Positions 11,301 to 26,300 of a stretch of DNA of 64,000 nucleotides are shown piece after piece (positions within the stretch are counted from its first letter, which is position 1; each line of letters starts with the position of its first letter). The DNA is from Buxus sempervirens. Taxonomy: Eukaryota; Streptophyta; Magnoliopsida; Buxales; Buxaceae. The notes under the pieces are model-generated. The model saw only the letters and a list, made by a program, of their open reading frames with translations. It was not told the DNA's origin and ran no database searches. A program made the translations under genes and the position numbers. The stretch lies in the NCBI GenBank assembly GCA_947561395.2, contig OX387184.1:6634001-6698000 (forward strand), written 5' to 3'.

Positions 11301-14300
11301 TTGGGTTGGTTGACAATCCACTCGTTGCTCGAATAGCCATTGATTATGTCTATAGGTTGACCAGTAAATGAGACGCACGAGTTTTCCATATTTTTTCTAG
11401 TCTAGTTCTATTACATTGAGTGTGCTTCTATCTCCATATCTTTTCTAGTCTAGTTTTATTACATTCCCACTGCTTAAAAATTTTGACTTCCCAACAGAAA
11501 TGACTACGTCAAATTCATAGAGACGGTAAGTTCATAGGCATAGTGCAACAGGATCAATAATATGTTTGAGGGACATTAACAGTGATAAATACAAACCATC
11601 ACAATGAAGGATGAATGAGAAAATTGACATAGTTAGGAGATCCAGAAAAGAGATTAATATCATATAATTCAAAACAAATGATAATAAAATAATTAAAAGT
11701 GAAGGAATTATACCAAATTTCCCATAGAATATATATTGTTGTTGCAGAAGGACTCAGATTCCTTCATTGTTAGGTTTTAATACACCTTAAACAAATAATT
11801 CATAAGTCATGAAATCAAATCCCATAATAACAGCTCTTCATCTTTGAGCAAAAACCAGCCCAAAGCACACTAAGAGTATTTCTAATTCGAACAAAAAACA
11901 AAATAAATAAAACCTAGAAAAAGGATGGAACTTTTGATGATTCGAAATTTCTGATTACATCTGAATTCATTCATAAAATCCATTAATGTAAACATCAATC
12001 CTGAAAGTATGAAACCATATAAAATATTGTTTTTTTATCACTTCATAAGACAGGGATCCACAAAACGTCAACATGACAATACTTTGGTTTGGTTTGAAGC
12101 TTGGGACTATGAAAATCCCTCAGCCTTTTTTACTCCAATACAGAGAACATTTATGGAATAAGGTCCTTCCACTCAAGCCATCTTAAACTACCTTCTTCAT
12201 GTTATCTCCTATTCGGGTAACATCCAGATACTTTCAAATATGTTCATTCAATAACATATACTTCCTAGTCCCCACACGTCCACCTCAACATCCTCATCTC
12301 AATAACACTGATCTTATGCATATGTTTTCTTTACATTGCCCAACATTCTGATCTAACAATGCTCATTTGGCAACTTACTGCTTATCTTGGGAATTGCCTG
12401 TCCCAAGCCTAGGTAAAAGGAGGGCTGCATCAGGATGGTGGTTGACATAAAACCTTCAATAAATATCTTGGGATATGAATCTCAAACGCTTACTGTTAAT
12501 AGATATAAATCATCCAAGGTTTGACACTTCCCAGTAAAACACAGTGTGCTCCAATTCTGATCACTTTTACACAGGAAATGGGGAACACCACTTATATCTA
12601 AGTATTCCCTGTGACCTAAGCATACAAGTACCATGAAGGAAGAGTGTAAACTGAAAGTTACCTGTGCTTGGACAGGCATGGATGTGAAAGTGGGCCATCG
12701 CTTGGCAATGTAGGCTTTGAGTGGGCTCGTTTGTGTGGTCAACTTGGGTTTGGTGAGCCCACAAGATTGCATAGCATGGTAGGTCATGTTTTGGGGCAAC
12801 ACAGTGAAACAGAAAGTAAATCCCCAATTAAATCCTATGATATTCATCCTACCTTTTAAAATTTTGGAATAAGTAAAGAAGATATCTTAATTTGGTTAAT
12901 AATTTCTTCCAGTTTTCTAACAGAGTTTTTTGTTTGTTTCCCTTACACTTCCAGTTTTTTAATAGTGTTATTCTGTTCTTTTCCCTTGGGTGGATATTCA
13001 TAATGCCCAATACATAAATGATGCGATTTGAGCATCATAAAATGTAAATGTATGCAACATGCATACAGTTCTGTGCAAGTCTAGTAGCTGGGTTCTTCAG
13101 ACACAAAAAGGCTAAGAAATATCTTCCCTCACACCCATGTCAAAACAGATATAATACAAAATATTGTTTCATTTTTAGCTCCTTTATTTTCCACATTTTT
13201 TGTTCGCTTTTATGTCTAAAGACTCTCAACTAAGCAAATATTATTTGGAACACATGAAGAGCTACGTATCTTATCCAAAATACACTTACGCCAATTTTTT
13301 AAGATCCAGCCCAAATCCAAATTATCCAATATGAAAGCCCTATTTATGGTGTAGAAGAGATGGATCCAAGAATCACATAAGTAAACCGTCAATCAAAGCA
13401 CAAAAGTGCATGGATTGAACCTATTAGCTGAATAAATTGATAACCTACACCAAAACAGGTAAGTCGTTGATTTATCCCAGTTAACTCCATATGTATAAAG
13501 AAAAAAATAAAAATGCAGAAAAAAATTTGTAAAGATAAATATTCGTAAAAAAATGCAGAAAAAATGTAATAAACAAAGAAATAATTGGAACAAAAAGAGA
13601 CATACAGTTTTGATATCTTCGGCTTTATAATCTATAACACGATCAACTCCCAACTCTTTCAAAAGCACAGCCTTTTGGTCACCTCCACAAGTTGCAACCA
13701 CCGTATTTCCAGCTAATTTTGCAAGCTGAGCATTCAATATCAGAAGCGGAAACTTCTCTACTATCAAATTAGTTAAAAGATCATGTTGTTCATTCTTCAA
13801 TTAAAGAAAAAGCAATGTTCTGCTAAAGATATGGAGAACATGTCTAAACAACAGGGGGAAAAGAGGAAAAAATGCAGTTGGTCGGGACAGGGAGGGAAAG
13901 AAAAAACATCGCAGATAATGCTTATAAGTTATAAGTTATAACCAGTATGCTGAAACAACAATTAGCATCCCATTCATTCTTTAATAGTGAAAATCCATCT
14001 GCAATCTACAAGTTTTAATATCTATCAAACTAATGTTCACATTTTCATTATTTCTTTAATCAGAAACAACATAATAATCCAGATTCACAGGACTCATCCT
14101 AAGAAGTTCAAATAGCGAGCTTTTAGGACTCAGAAATAAGTTAAAATATGAGAATTAGTTTGTGCATATTTATATATGTGGATTCATTGGGGGATTTAGT
14201 CGTTTTCAGAGGTGTGCTTACTGTGCGCTTCCAGTCATGTTTTAAATTTTCTTCTCAAATCCAAATGACAATCTTTCTCAATCTAATGGAGTCATGACAA

Positions 14301-17300
14301 ACAAGTATTAATTGATTTTTAGCTTCCATCTGACTCTTGTTCTTGTATGTGTATATGTATTTCCTCTAGTCTATTTCTGCCTTTCTATCTCTAGATATTT
14401 AAAATATGCATTTCCTTGTGAACCCCACTCATTTAATCTCATCCAAAGAAGTCTTTATTCAAAAACTATTAACCTCTGTCTGCAATTAACCTAGCCCCTT
14501 TTCCTAAATCCTCTGCAAATCTTCAACTTTCGACAAATATACAAAACACTTAGCATGATTGAAGCCAATTAAAAGTACAGAAAAACCAACAAAAATTTCT
14601 GGTTGCATCTTAATTAAGTTATGATGCCACTTCACCTGCAAACAAACTTTTATGCATTTGAGATTTGAAGAAGTAAAATATTACCCTAATGTGACTCAAG
14701 TAAAGTTTACACCTATAAGAGAACAGACCTGGACTGCAAACTGTCCAGTCCCTCCTGCAGCGGCAGTAACAAGGACTACCTTTCCAGACCCCATCTGTGC
14801 AACCTACAAGCTCCAAAAAGAACTAATAATGGTCAAGACATGACTTCATATATGTTGTGATGCCAGAATGACTAGGTATCAACAGCAAGGAAAAAGAAAA
14901 CTTATGTAAGTTATAAATTAATAAGAGTTTCTGAAGCCAAAGATATTTTGATATAGAAAACAGAAAAGATGCTGGTCCAGCAAATAGATGATTAAGTCTT
15001 CTGGACATGACCTAATATGTTAACATTTAGAAGCTACTAACCTTATCCAATGCAATTGATGCTGTAAGACCTGAAGTAAGCATAGCGACGACCTCTGGAT
15101 CCGGTCTTGCAACACGGAGAACGTGCTTTGAATGAACCTGCACTCAAATGCATATAAAAATCTGATGCTAATCAGATTGATAATTACAATAACCATGACA
15201 ATTTGGAAACTAAAAAATGGTCTAAAATAATAAAAATAAGGTAATCTAAGAAAGTTCACCATTGTGAACTCAGCATAGCTTCCGAAAGTCATAGTCGCAA
15301 CCGGAGTGCCTACTTTCAAGTTGTTGACCAAGTCCCCCACAGCAGCAATTATTCCCACAGCCTGCAATGTAAGAAGATCTCTGACAGTCGGTAAACAGTA
15401 AACACAAATGAGACCATACCTAAAATTTGTCTCAGAATGAGCAGTTTCCACAATTCCTTAAGTTCCATCTGCATAATAATCGGCTTGAAAAAAGAAATCT
15501 TGGGTATGATATATCTGATGGAAGTTTCTCTACTTGTTTTATCCTTAAGTTCACGTAAACTCAATCCATATGAAAAACTAAAAGTATGAAAAAAAATAAG
15601 GCCTAATACCATAGAATGGTAGTGTCATATTATTTTATAAATTGAATACAACATCAACATAAAAAACATTCCTTATCCCATATCCCATGTAGTTTGCGTT
15701 AGAAATGTGAATCCTATTCCAGCATCCCAATACGAGAACAACCATATCATCAGTCAAAACATGTATCCCTAAATCATTTGACAGTATAATGGAGATCTTA
15801 AAAATCAATGTCCTTGAATGTATGGCCACATGTGGAATAGGAAAACATCATACTGTGTAATAAAGAAAATATGCATGTTGAACAAAAGGGGGGAAATGGG
15901 AGAACCATTGGAATCCGAACCTTGAAAACTTATAATCTCAACCCTACATTAGCACTTAAGAAAAGATAAAGAAAAGGACAAAAATACCCACATAAATGGG
16001 GGGAAAAAGACACTATAAACAGTAACATGAACAGCAGTCATCACAGTGACGTGAATGGTAATCACTACAGTAACAATACTCCTGCATCAGTTCTAGCTAC
16101 GGATATAGTTGTTGATTAGAATCAACCAAGAAGGGCATTCCCCTTTTATTTTCTTTGAAATGTTGTAGTTCCATTGCCATTTTTTTCCCCCTTTTAGGAT
16201 ACTTTCCTTATGTATCCTTATACCTTCCATTTATAATATATTTCACATCAAGCATAAAAACCAATGGAGGGATCAATTTATCTTTATTGGAGTGCTCTTG
16301 AGATAAGAAAATGGACAATGCCTCTGTTTTATTTCCTCCGTAGAGTACAAAGGCAGAAGGATTTGGAACGACGGTCCAAAAGGTATCATCTTAGTGAGAT
16401 AATTATATAATAACTTTAGAAGAGGTATAAGACCAAGTTTGGAACTAAGTTCCATTCAAAGGACCTGATCGTCCTCCTAGGATGAAATCACTCGCCCCCA
16501 GACCCTAGAACCAGATAAGCTTCTAATTAAAGATCGCTTGATCCATCAGATGCTAATTTAGCAAGTGAAGCTTACAACGGTAAATCTTTCCATAAAGTGA
16601 TTTAACAAACCCCTTTGATACCAATTAAAAGAAACAAAAGATATTTGCAAAAAGCATTTAAAGTTAGTGTTCCTCTAGCACCTCAAAACCAGCATCAAAC
16701 GGAAGACGGGAAGCTACTTCTTTGTTATTGCCACCAAAATACCGCCCAGAGCTAAAGTTCACCTGTCAATTACATCTTCATGTGAGCAGAAGAGGAATAT
16801 GTCCAAAATATGAGAAATACAAAAAATATAAACCACAAAAATTAATACAAACAAACAATATGAATGGAGAGACTAAATATAAGTCAAATATTTAAAAGAG
16901 AATACAGAAACTTACATCACTAGCATTTACACCAGCATAAATGACTTTCACAAGGACATGATGTGGTTTAATGGGTAATCTGAGTTGTGCACGTACAATG
17001 TCAGTTGCACTCCGAAAATTGTGACTCAAGGTGTGAACAATTCTGGATAACAAGAACCAAATAATAAGTCAAAGGAACAACAAATAATCTACTGATCTGA
17101 TAGAAAAATAGAATGGAAATATTGCAAGAATTTGAAAGTTGAAATTAAATGAGATAATGATACACATGAATAGACTAGAAAAGGAAACGTAGAAGAAAAA
17201 CAAGTTTGTTATACTCATTGACTATAGAAAACCAAACACTATGTCCAAACCACTTCCACAAACTTTGAAGCATTAACAAGGTAGATAAATTAAAGTTAAA

Positions 17301-20300
17301 TTGCGGTTAACATCATACAGAAATACTTGTGCATATAAAAGGATAAATAAACAAGGGAATTAGAGATTATGTTGTAATAAACAATAATATGTCTAGAAAA
17401 TATTATCCAATTTGTTCCTTGCAACAGATTTATCTCCTACTTCACCGCTATAATCCAGGCATTCAGATTATTTCATTAATAACCCCAAATTATGGCCCCA
17501 ATGGTAATCCATCATGTTCTCTTTGTTCGACACCAATCCTAAACATTCAAATTTAATAATGAAGCATATTTCATGGTTCCCTCATGAAACTCCATTTTTG
17601 TTTTTCAACCATTTACTCCTAAGCTCATGTGGACTGAATAATAGGCCATCTAACAACAAATAAAAATTATATCCTTAGTCCACATCCTTCTAATGTTTGT
17701 ATTCTTTACTATGTATAAAAGTTTTCTATGGAAATAGTACATCAAGAGGGAAATGACCGCCCATATAACACATGGAGTAAGTCTTGCCACAAGATAAGTA
17801 ATAATATACTAATGTTGGGGCAATGAAGATGAAGCGGAAATAAAACTACATGCTAAAACAGATCAAAACGTAGTGTAGGAAGTTACACAATCGGAATTTC
17901 AAAAAGATACTCTTACCGGCTAACCATACCTTTGCAGGTCCATATAGGTGACAGTTATAAGATGGTGTATGGGCCAATTTGGGAAATTCATAGGATCATG
18001 GTCCACCAAAAAATTTCAACTGATCTGCTGGGTTTCAGCATGGAACCCAGCAGATGAATATATTTTTAAATTATGTTTTCAACTGATGTGCAGGGTTTCA
18101 GCATGGAACCATACCTTTACTTAAAATTATATTTTTAAATTTCCCAAAAATTGAATTTCAAATGAATATCAAAATTTACCCAAAAAAAATGATAAGACAT
18201 GTGAAATAATTCTTAAAAATTATAACATGCAATTCAATAATGATAGAAGAACTATGTGAAACCAACCCATTTCACCCATTTTGATTCAATTTCGATGAAC
18301 ATTAGTATTTTTCATTTTTTTTACTAAAATTAATTTTTCAATACCTAAAAGTTTACATAAATAACTGGTCATTAATCCAAATTATCTCGTCTTAATATAT
18401 GTTGTACAATAATTCTTGATCTATGGGTATTGCTACTATAAATTTTTATCAGAAAATTATATTATTAAAATTTCCCAAAAATTTAATTTCAAACAAATAT
18501 CAAAATTTACGAAAAATCATAAAACATGCAAAATAATTCTTAAAAAATTATAACATGCAATTCAATAGAAATAGAACACCTATGGAAAATATTTCAACCA
18601 TAGAAGCGATCTAAGTAAGCAACTGATGATTATTTAAGTAATATTTCACAATTGAAAAATATTAGAAGATATAAAACATTCCAAAAATTCCAAAAAAAAT
18701 AATACAATTTCATGAGAGCTCATGAAGGTCATTTACTCATCCAAGCATGCTTTGGAAAATTAATTATTAATTAAATTTATTAAATTTAAAAAATTCTAGA
18801 AAATTTATTAAAGTTCATGGGAGCTTGTGAAGGTCATTTACTCACCCAAATATGCCTCGGATAATTAACTATTCAAATAATAATTTAATATTTAAAAATA
18901 TTAAAATTTAAAAATTGTCAAAAATTTAGGAAAATAGGTGGAAGCTTGTGAAGGTCATTTGGTTGTCCGTTTTTATGTGGTATCTTTGAACTTGGAGTGT
19001 GCATCCTTTTATTTTGAAATTCAAATCAATATATACAACATATATTATGTTTTGTAAGATAATTGCATGGTTTTTCTTTGATTATTTTTTCTTATACATA
19101 TTTTGAGTTCTTTTAATGTATTTGACAATATGTTATTTTACAAATTTCACGATTTTCACATATTTTCTGGATGTTTTTCTCTTTCATTTCATGTCTTTTT
19201 CAAAACTTTCGGCAAGAATGCACAAAAATTTCAGCAACAAGATTCTGGCAAAATGATACAACAGGCCTCCACTGTAATAGCACTGAAACCAAAACAATGA
19301 ACCTTGTATAGAATGATCAGGATTGTTAGTGTGGTTATCTGCATGGACATTTTAAGTTAAAAAGACGAGTGCGAGCAGATTCTGGAAAGGATCCAGCCAT
19401 CTAATATACCTACTACAACTCCATTTCTGCACAGGGATGACCTTGAATATGTCAAGGGTCCAAAGGCTCTAACACAATGACAAAGAAAATAAAGCAAGCA
19501 AGTACGAAGTGAGATCAAAAGATCAACCCCAGGTTAAGATTGGCATATGATTTCCAATAACATGCTAAGAGTGTCACTCCTTGAAAAGTAAGAAGAATTT
19601 TCAAAGCCATAATTACAAATTATGTGTAGCTTAGAAGTGATATCCATGAATATTTTACTGTGAATAGAGGTTAAAAGTGGCAGTCTTCAGCAACAGGAAA
19701 TCTCAAAATGTAAAATAAAATAAAGCTTCTTATTTGGGTTATGAGCTATTTGGAAAGAGGTTTGTAACTATTCCAAAACCTCTTAAACACACATAGCAAG
19801 GATTAAGAAAGTCAAACCTAACCATGTGACATGCTCATTAGGCAAACATGGCCCCTAACAAGAGTTGACAAGATATTTCTTTGCCATCTAAGCCCTAATT
19901 CAAGCCTTACTGACGTAACTAGATGTTTCATCAAGAAATCAGCAACCATGAAGCAAAAGTGCACATGAAAGTTATGGTTTTAGTTTCCTACACTATTTGG
20001 AAACTCAAAATCTATAAATATAACCATTTCCTGCAAACAAGCATGCTGAAGTTATATGAGAGTTCCTGGAGACTTTCAACCATCAGTCTTTGCTCATATT
20101 TATTCCATTTAACATCCAAACAAGATTTCTCTTTTGCTAATTTATTGTTCTATTATTACGTAATCATGTATGTTTAAGTTTAGAATCTTACAATAATAAA
20201 TTTCTATAAGTTACTACTTATTCATGTATGCTGCATAAGGTTTAAGGTAATTAGGACCCTTATATTCTTTTGAAGAGATTTCTTTATATATCGATATACT

Positions 20301-23300
20301 ATTGACATTTGCCAATTAGAATGTTTTTCAATTTTGCTACTGCTGAGTTAATTGGTTAGAGTTTCTCTAATTGTATTTTAGTTAGAATTTTTTGAATTGT
20401 GTGATTAGTTATTATTTAATTTATTGGCATTTATGGGCTAATTATTCTGTGCGCTTTAGTCTATTTAGTTAATTACACACTACTTTACTGTTTACAAAAA
20501 CCGAAATACATTTTTACCATTAGTCCTATAAGCTCCAAGAATGAAGACATGTCTAAAATTGGACTGACTGCACTCAAAACAGTCCATGTGTATATATTGT
20601 GAGCTCTTCAAAAGCCAACAGCATATTTCTATGGCTCCATTAGTCCCACAGTTAATTTTTGAAAAATCATGCAATTCAGCATTTTTCTGTTTTTTCCTGA
20701 GATTCTCGTATTTTTTAAGATCGCGTTAATGTTTTGGCATTTTTCTCCTGTTAAGGTTTAGGTCCATCTCCTGTATACATTAGTTCCTCTGTTCCTGGGT
20801 CAACCCAGGTTCAGATATTCCCATTAATTTAATTAGCGAGTACATTGCATATCTTTAAGGGGTCAATCACCATCCCTTAGCTTGAGCATAATTGTCTTCA
20901 CAGTACTAGTGGTCAGAGCTAAATACTTCACTACTCCAGTGGCAATTGCAATCTCAATTAAATAACAAGATTCCTTATCCCAATTAGTTGGAGTCAAAAC
21001 ACAAATCTTATTTCTCAATCCCAAATTGTCAAAAACTATACCTTCAATCAAATTATAAGTATATAAATCCTTCTAACTAACATCATCCAAGTTCTTTTTG
21101 GCCTTCCTCTCATCCACTTAGAAACTTTCAATGTGTATCACTCTCATGTCTTCTCACAATAGCCTCCTCAGGTCTTCACTTTACATATACAAACCATCTT
21201 AAACTATTTTCCTTCATCTTATCTCCTAGTTGGGCAATACCCAGACACTCTCGAATATGTTTACTCCTTACCTTATCTTTCCTAGTCTTCCCACACATCC
21301 ATCCCCACATCCTCATCTTAGCAACATTTATTTTATGCATATGTTGCTTCTTTGTTGCCTAATTTTTTATTTCATACATCAATATAGGTTTAGTGGTTGT
21401 CATATAAAATTTTCCTTTAGTTTAAGTGGAAAAAGTCAACCACGTAGCATTCCAAAAGCACCTCTTATCTTAAGCAATACCATATTAATTCCATGTGCAA
21501 CTTCCTCATTATGAATAGTAGAACCAAGATAACAAAATTTATTGCTTTTAGTAATCTTTTAATTGTTGATTCTTGAATTGCTTCACCTCTATTATTAATG
21601 TTCAAGCTAAAATAGTTTTTGCAAGTCTCGGGTTACCACGAACTAGTCAAGAAAATAACCTCAACAAGTAACAATTAAGTATAGGCAGCATTTTATGCAG
21701 TGATTCAAAATTATAGCTTATTGTACCAATCCCAGCCACAACAAAATTTAGGAACAGGCGTTATCCAAGTCAAAGACCAAAAGGCAAAACTTAATGTGGT
21801 ACTATGTATTACATTCCTTATCAAAGTAGACACTGAACTGCAAACTTACATCTTCTCGAAGTTCTGAGGGATTTTTAGATTAGATGGTCTAATGTGTGAT
21901 AATCTTCTTTTAGAATTTGATACTTTCACTAAATACTTTGCTTCTTCTGTGGGTGTTGGCCAATACTCCATACCTCTACGCTTTGTAATCCACAAACACG
22001 AGCCCGCTTTGCTTTCATCTTTAATAAGAGCAAAAGCACCTGAAATAAGAAAGGTAATACAAGAATATCAAATAATTATGTATATATGTGTAGGACAACT
22101 AACAAAAATAATTGTAGTACCCAGCTATGAGAGAAAATAAAAATTATACAGTTGCAAAAATTATAGTAATTCAACTTATTAAACATAATCCAAAAACTTT
22201 TGGATAGAGGACTAGGGTGGAAATCAAGACAAAAAATGATAGGTAGATTCAAATTCAATATCTCAACTTTACTTTTTGATGAGTAACAAATGATGCATTA
22301 GAAAGTAAAACCCCTATGGTCAAGACCTCAAGGTCATCAATCATTCAAGCTATTTTGTTAATTGCTTTACTGTAAAGTTTTTTTGTGTGTGCTGTGCGGT
22401 GGTGGTGGTCGTGGTGGTGGTGGGGGCAAAAAGGAAGAAATTCCACACAATAATGCTTTTACCGACTTCCAAAGAGCATGACATAGGCTGCTTAAAGGGC
22501 ATTAAAGAGAAATGAATTAGAAGTGAATATATTGACAGTATTTGTGAAATTTTTGAAGGAACAATAAAAAGTTGAAGAATAACTAGTGTAGATACCGATG
22601 AGTTCCGATCAAACACGGATCAGCTCCAATGCCCCCATATTTTTTATCTAAGAGTTGATGAACTGATAGCAGCAAAAACGTGAGGTCACCCAATGTATGA
22701 CACTTGCAAATGATATAGTATTTGTGACAAGACAAAAGAGAGGGCAAGACCAAAATTAAGATTATAGAGGAAATTTAGATTCCCAAGGCTTCAAATGAGT
22801 CAAGAAAAAAAGATAGTTCTGTTCCAGAGATTAGGAAACAAAATCACATAAAATAAATTCCACCATGAAGGATGAGTGATAGGATCATGGGATGCAGCAT
22901 TGATGAATAATGCATATTGCAAATCTAATGGTAGCACCAAAAGGCACAGAAATAAAGAATACACACTTGAAAGAGTTTGCTCATGGCAGTATAGGGTGTT
23001 GATATCATCAGTAACGATCAAACTGATGGAGTTTAAAGACCCCAGAAGCAAGGGCAAAAAAGGAATTGAACTGAGATACTAAGAAAATATTAGAAGGTAA
23101 ATACTGGAGGATAAAACCATCAACAGAATAGATATTAAGAAATGACAAAATAAGATTGGTGTAGCCAACACAAAATAAGACAAGCAATGCTTGAATTATG
23201 ACAGTAGATAAAAACATATATATTCAGGTCAACTAAAATGGTCAGCAGCTATTTCTCTAAAGTAACAAGTTAAGTTTGAAAATCAATCGTCAGTTGAAAG

Positions 23301-26300
23301 ATGAATTTTTCTTAACCATAACAGCCAAATTAAAACCTAATTAATCGGAAGACTTGCAGTAAGACATACCATTCACAACCATTTCCATCGGCATGAAGCC
23401 TCCTACTGCATCAATAAATTTACGGTCCATATGTGAGGCCAACTCAGTTTCAACAAACTGCACGCAGAAAAGGAGGTATGTTGAGAGTCCTGAGAGAGAT
23501 TAACATGTTAACTTCACAAGAGGTAACAAAAGATTACATTTATTGAATCCTCATACATGGGGGAAAGCAAATGTACTTTTTTTTTTGTTGCAGAACTAGT
23601 CTTACTCAGTATGAAAATAATATTCTTGTACATTTGCTTCTCCTGTGTGTATGTGACTCAATAAATGTAATCTCTTGTTAACTCTTGTGAAGTTATAAAC
23701 TTATAATATATTCCCTGATTGCTCATCAAAAAATTCTTTGCATACTGAGTTGGCTAGCAAATGTAAAAAAAACCACAAACTGTAGTAATTTTAGATGACA
23801 ATTGCCACTACATCATAATATGGAGAGGAAGAAACAAAAAGCCTTTGCATGAATAAATTCTGATACATGTCAAATTTGTTTTTAATGATTAATTGTAAAT
23901 ATTATTAAAACAAAGGAAAGTAAAGATTCCACAAGAATTAGTAGATAAACAAGAGCCAATGGATACAGGACAAAATGGAGAAAAGAAGAACAAGCGAAAA
24001 TACAGAGAAAACATATAAAAAAACTGGAAAAACAGAGACTGAAGAACAAGACAAATCCTCCCAACAGAGGACACCACTTATAGGACAGAACTACCAAATA
24101 CTATGCATCCAGAGCAAGTATACACCAGTCTCTCAAAATGTCACTAGGAGGCATCATCCTGAATACCTTGTGTAAGCACACCTAGAAAGCTGTAAGAGAC
24201 ATAATGTCATCTATTATCCTTGACTTCCTTATAATCTCTCCTTGAAAGATACTTCAGTTACCCACCCTCCATACACTCCAAATCGTGGCAAAGAACAATG
24301 AATGATACAGAAGCTTGCCTCTCCTTCTAAAAGATAAAAATCTCCACAGGTTTGCCAGATTAAGAAAGCTTCTTGGGAATATCGAACTCAATCCCACCAC
24401 TTTGAGCAGACATGACCAGATATAACTCACCACTTTGCAATGTACAAAGATGTGGTCCTCTGATTCCCCATCCCTAAGTCATAAGAGGCATATGTTATGT
24501 GACAAAGCAAGAGGTTTCCTTCTTCTTTGAGATTATCAAAGGTTTTAATAATGTTATACAGTGCTGTCCATAAAAAGGCTTTCACTTTGAGGGGTGCTGA
24601 AGCTTTCTAAACAAAGAGTGGAGAAAAACGAGGGTCCTCTCTTTTTTGGGAAGAGCAATGATAAATATCAATTAATTAATGAGTTCCTAGCGTTAGTTCA
24701 ATAGAACAGATAAAAGTACAAATATTGGATTAACTCTTGGTTTCAATAAGAAAAGAAGTTCCAGCATTAATGAAAACAAATTATTCACAATGCTATAGCA
24801 CGCATATTAGGGTAATTCACATTATTTGAAAAATGACAATCTACATGAAATCACATACCAACACTCTTGAAAAATCTGAAATTACAGCCTTTTAAGTATC
24901 AAATCTTTTTAAATCTAATCATACCTCAGGGCAAAGTACATTAACACGAATTCCCTGACGTTTATATAGAGCGAGTGACCTAGTGAACAAAACCACACCA
25001 CCTGTCAAAAAAAATCATCACATAAGGACCAAAGAAAAACTGAATAAAGGAAAATTTGAAGATGAAAAGATACTGTCACTAAGCTTCACAAGGGAATATA
25101 CATTGATATGCAAGGAAAATTTTAATATGAGAATATTGACAAAATCATCAGAGCACCAGAAAAGAACAAACCTTTGGAGGCAGAATAAATAGGGTCATTA
25201 TACATTGGATAAAGACCTGAAGCAGACCCCATGTTTATAATTACACCAGGCTTTTTCGCAGCTTGCATAATTTGAATCTGTGGACAAATCATGACTGGTT
25301 ATGTTAGAATTACAACATAAACACGAAAGAACCGGCCAGGAACCTGGATACATATCCAAAATGAAGAATAATGCTAATAAAACATAATTTTCAATAAGAA
25401 ACAAATTTTTTTTTGCAAGAATAGAGTTTTATTGATTGAAAAAAAAATTCGGAAATTAGCTACCAAAATATAGCTATCTCAGGATATGTTATACTTTTCA
25501 TATTTTTTTCTTGATATTTTTGTATCTTTTATGTTATAAATTCATTACAGGATAATGCAATCCCATGAGGCTTCCACATCACATTTTTATGAAGTAAAAT
25601 GACACTCCTCGCAATTTGGTGGAAAATATTGGTCAAAAGAAGCCAAAACCATAACAGATCCACTATAAATGTACTCTTAAAATGTTAGTAGGTGTGAATT
25701 TTATATTTTTCAGGTTAGATTTGCTACAATGAACCTCTGTTAAACAAAGTTATCATCGTCCTGCATCACTCTCATGATTGGCCTCAAGCTAAGGTTCACT
25801 TCATATGACAACGAATGAATCTTCAGCTGATATATTAAACTCACGTATCCCTCCACAAATGCCCTTAAGATAACATGACTTTGATCAAAGAAACACGTCG
25901 ATGCATCAATAACCTAGATTCAAAGAACTGAAATTTAACAGTGCAGGAAAAATGATGCAATAATGAGACAAACATATTTCAGAAGTCAATTTTAAACTGA
26001 AGGTCACATAAATTATAACATGAATCAGAATAAGATTACTGCCTATTGCTCGTCCACGATAAGAGAAAACTCAATCTGATACGAATAAATAAATAGATAA
26101 TGAATGAAGAATATGCATACCGCAAGACGGGTGCAGTCAATAATAGCAATCAGGTTTACATTAATAGTGCGTCTCCATGAATCAGTGCCATCAGTCTGAT
26201 CTTTATAGAATGATATAGGATTACCAATGCCAGCACAGTTGATACAGATATCCAATCCCCCATATGTTGCCATATGCTTCTCAAAAGCAGCAGCCAAATC

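Noticed and set aside
12482..12859. Open frames of 63-121 codons on both strands
   Set aside because: They lie in intron 13 of the dehydrogenase gene, overlap each other on opposite strands, and show no recognisable domain.
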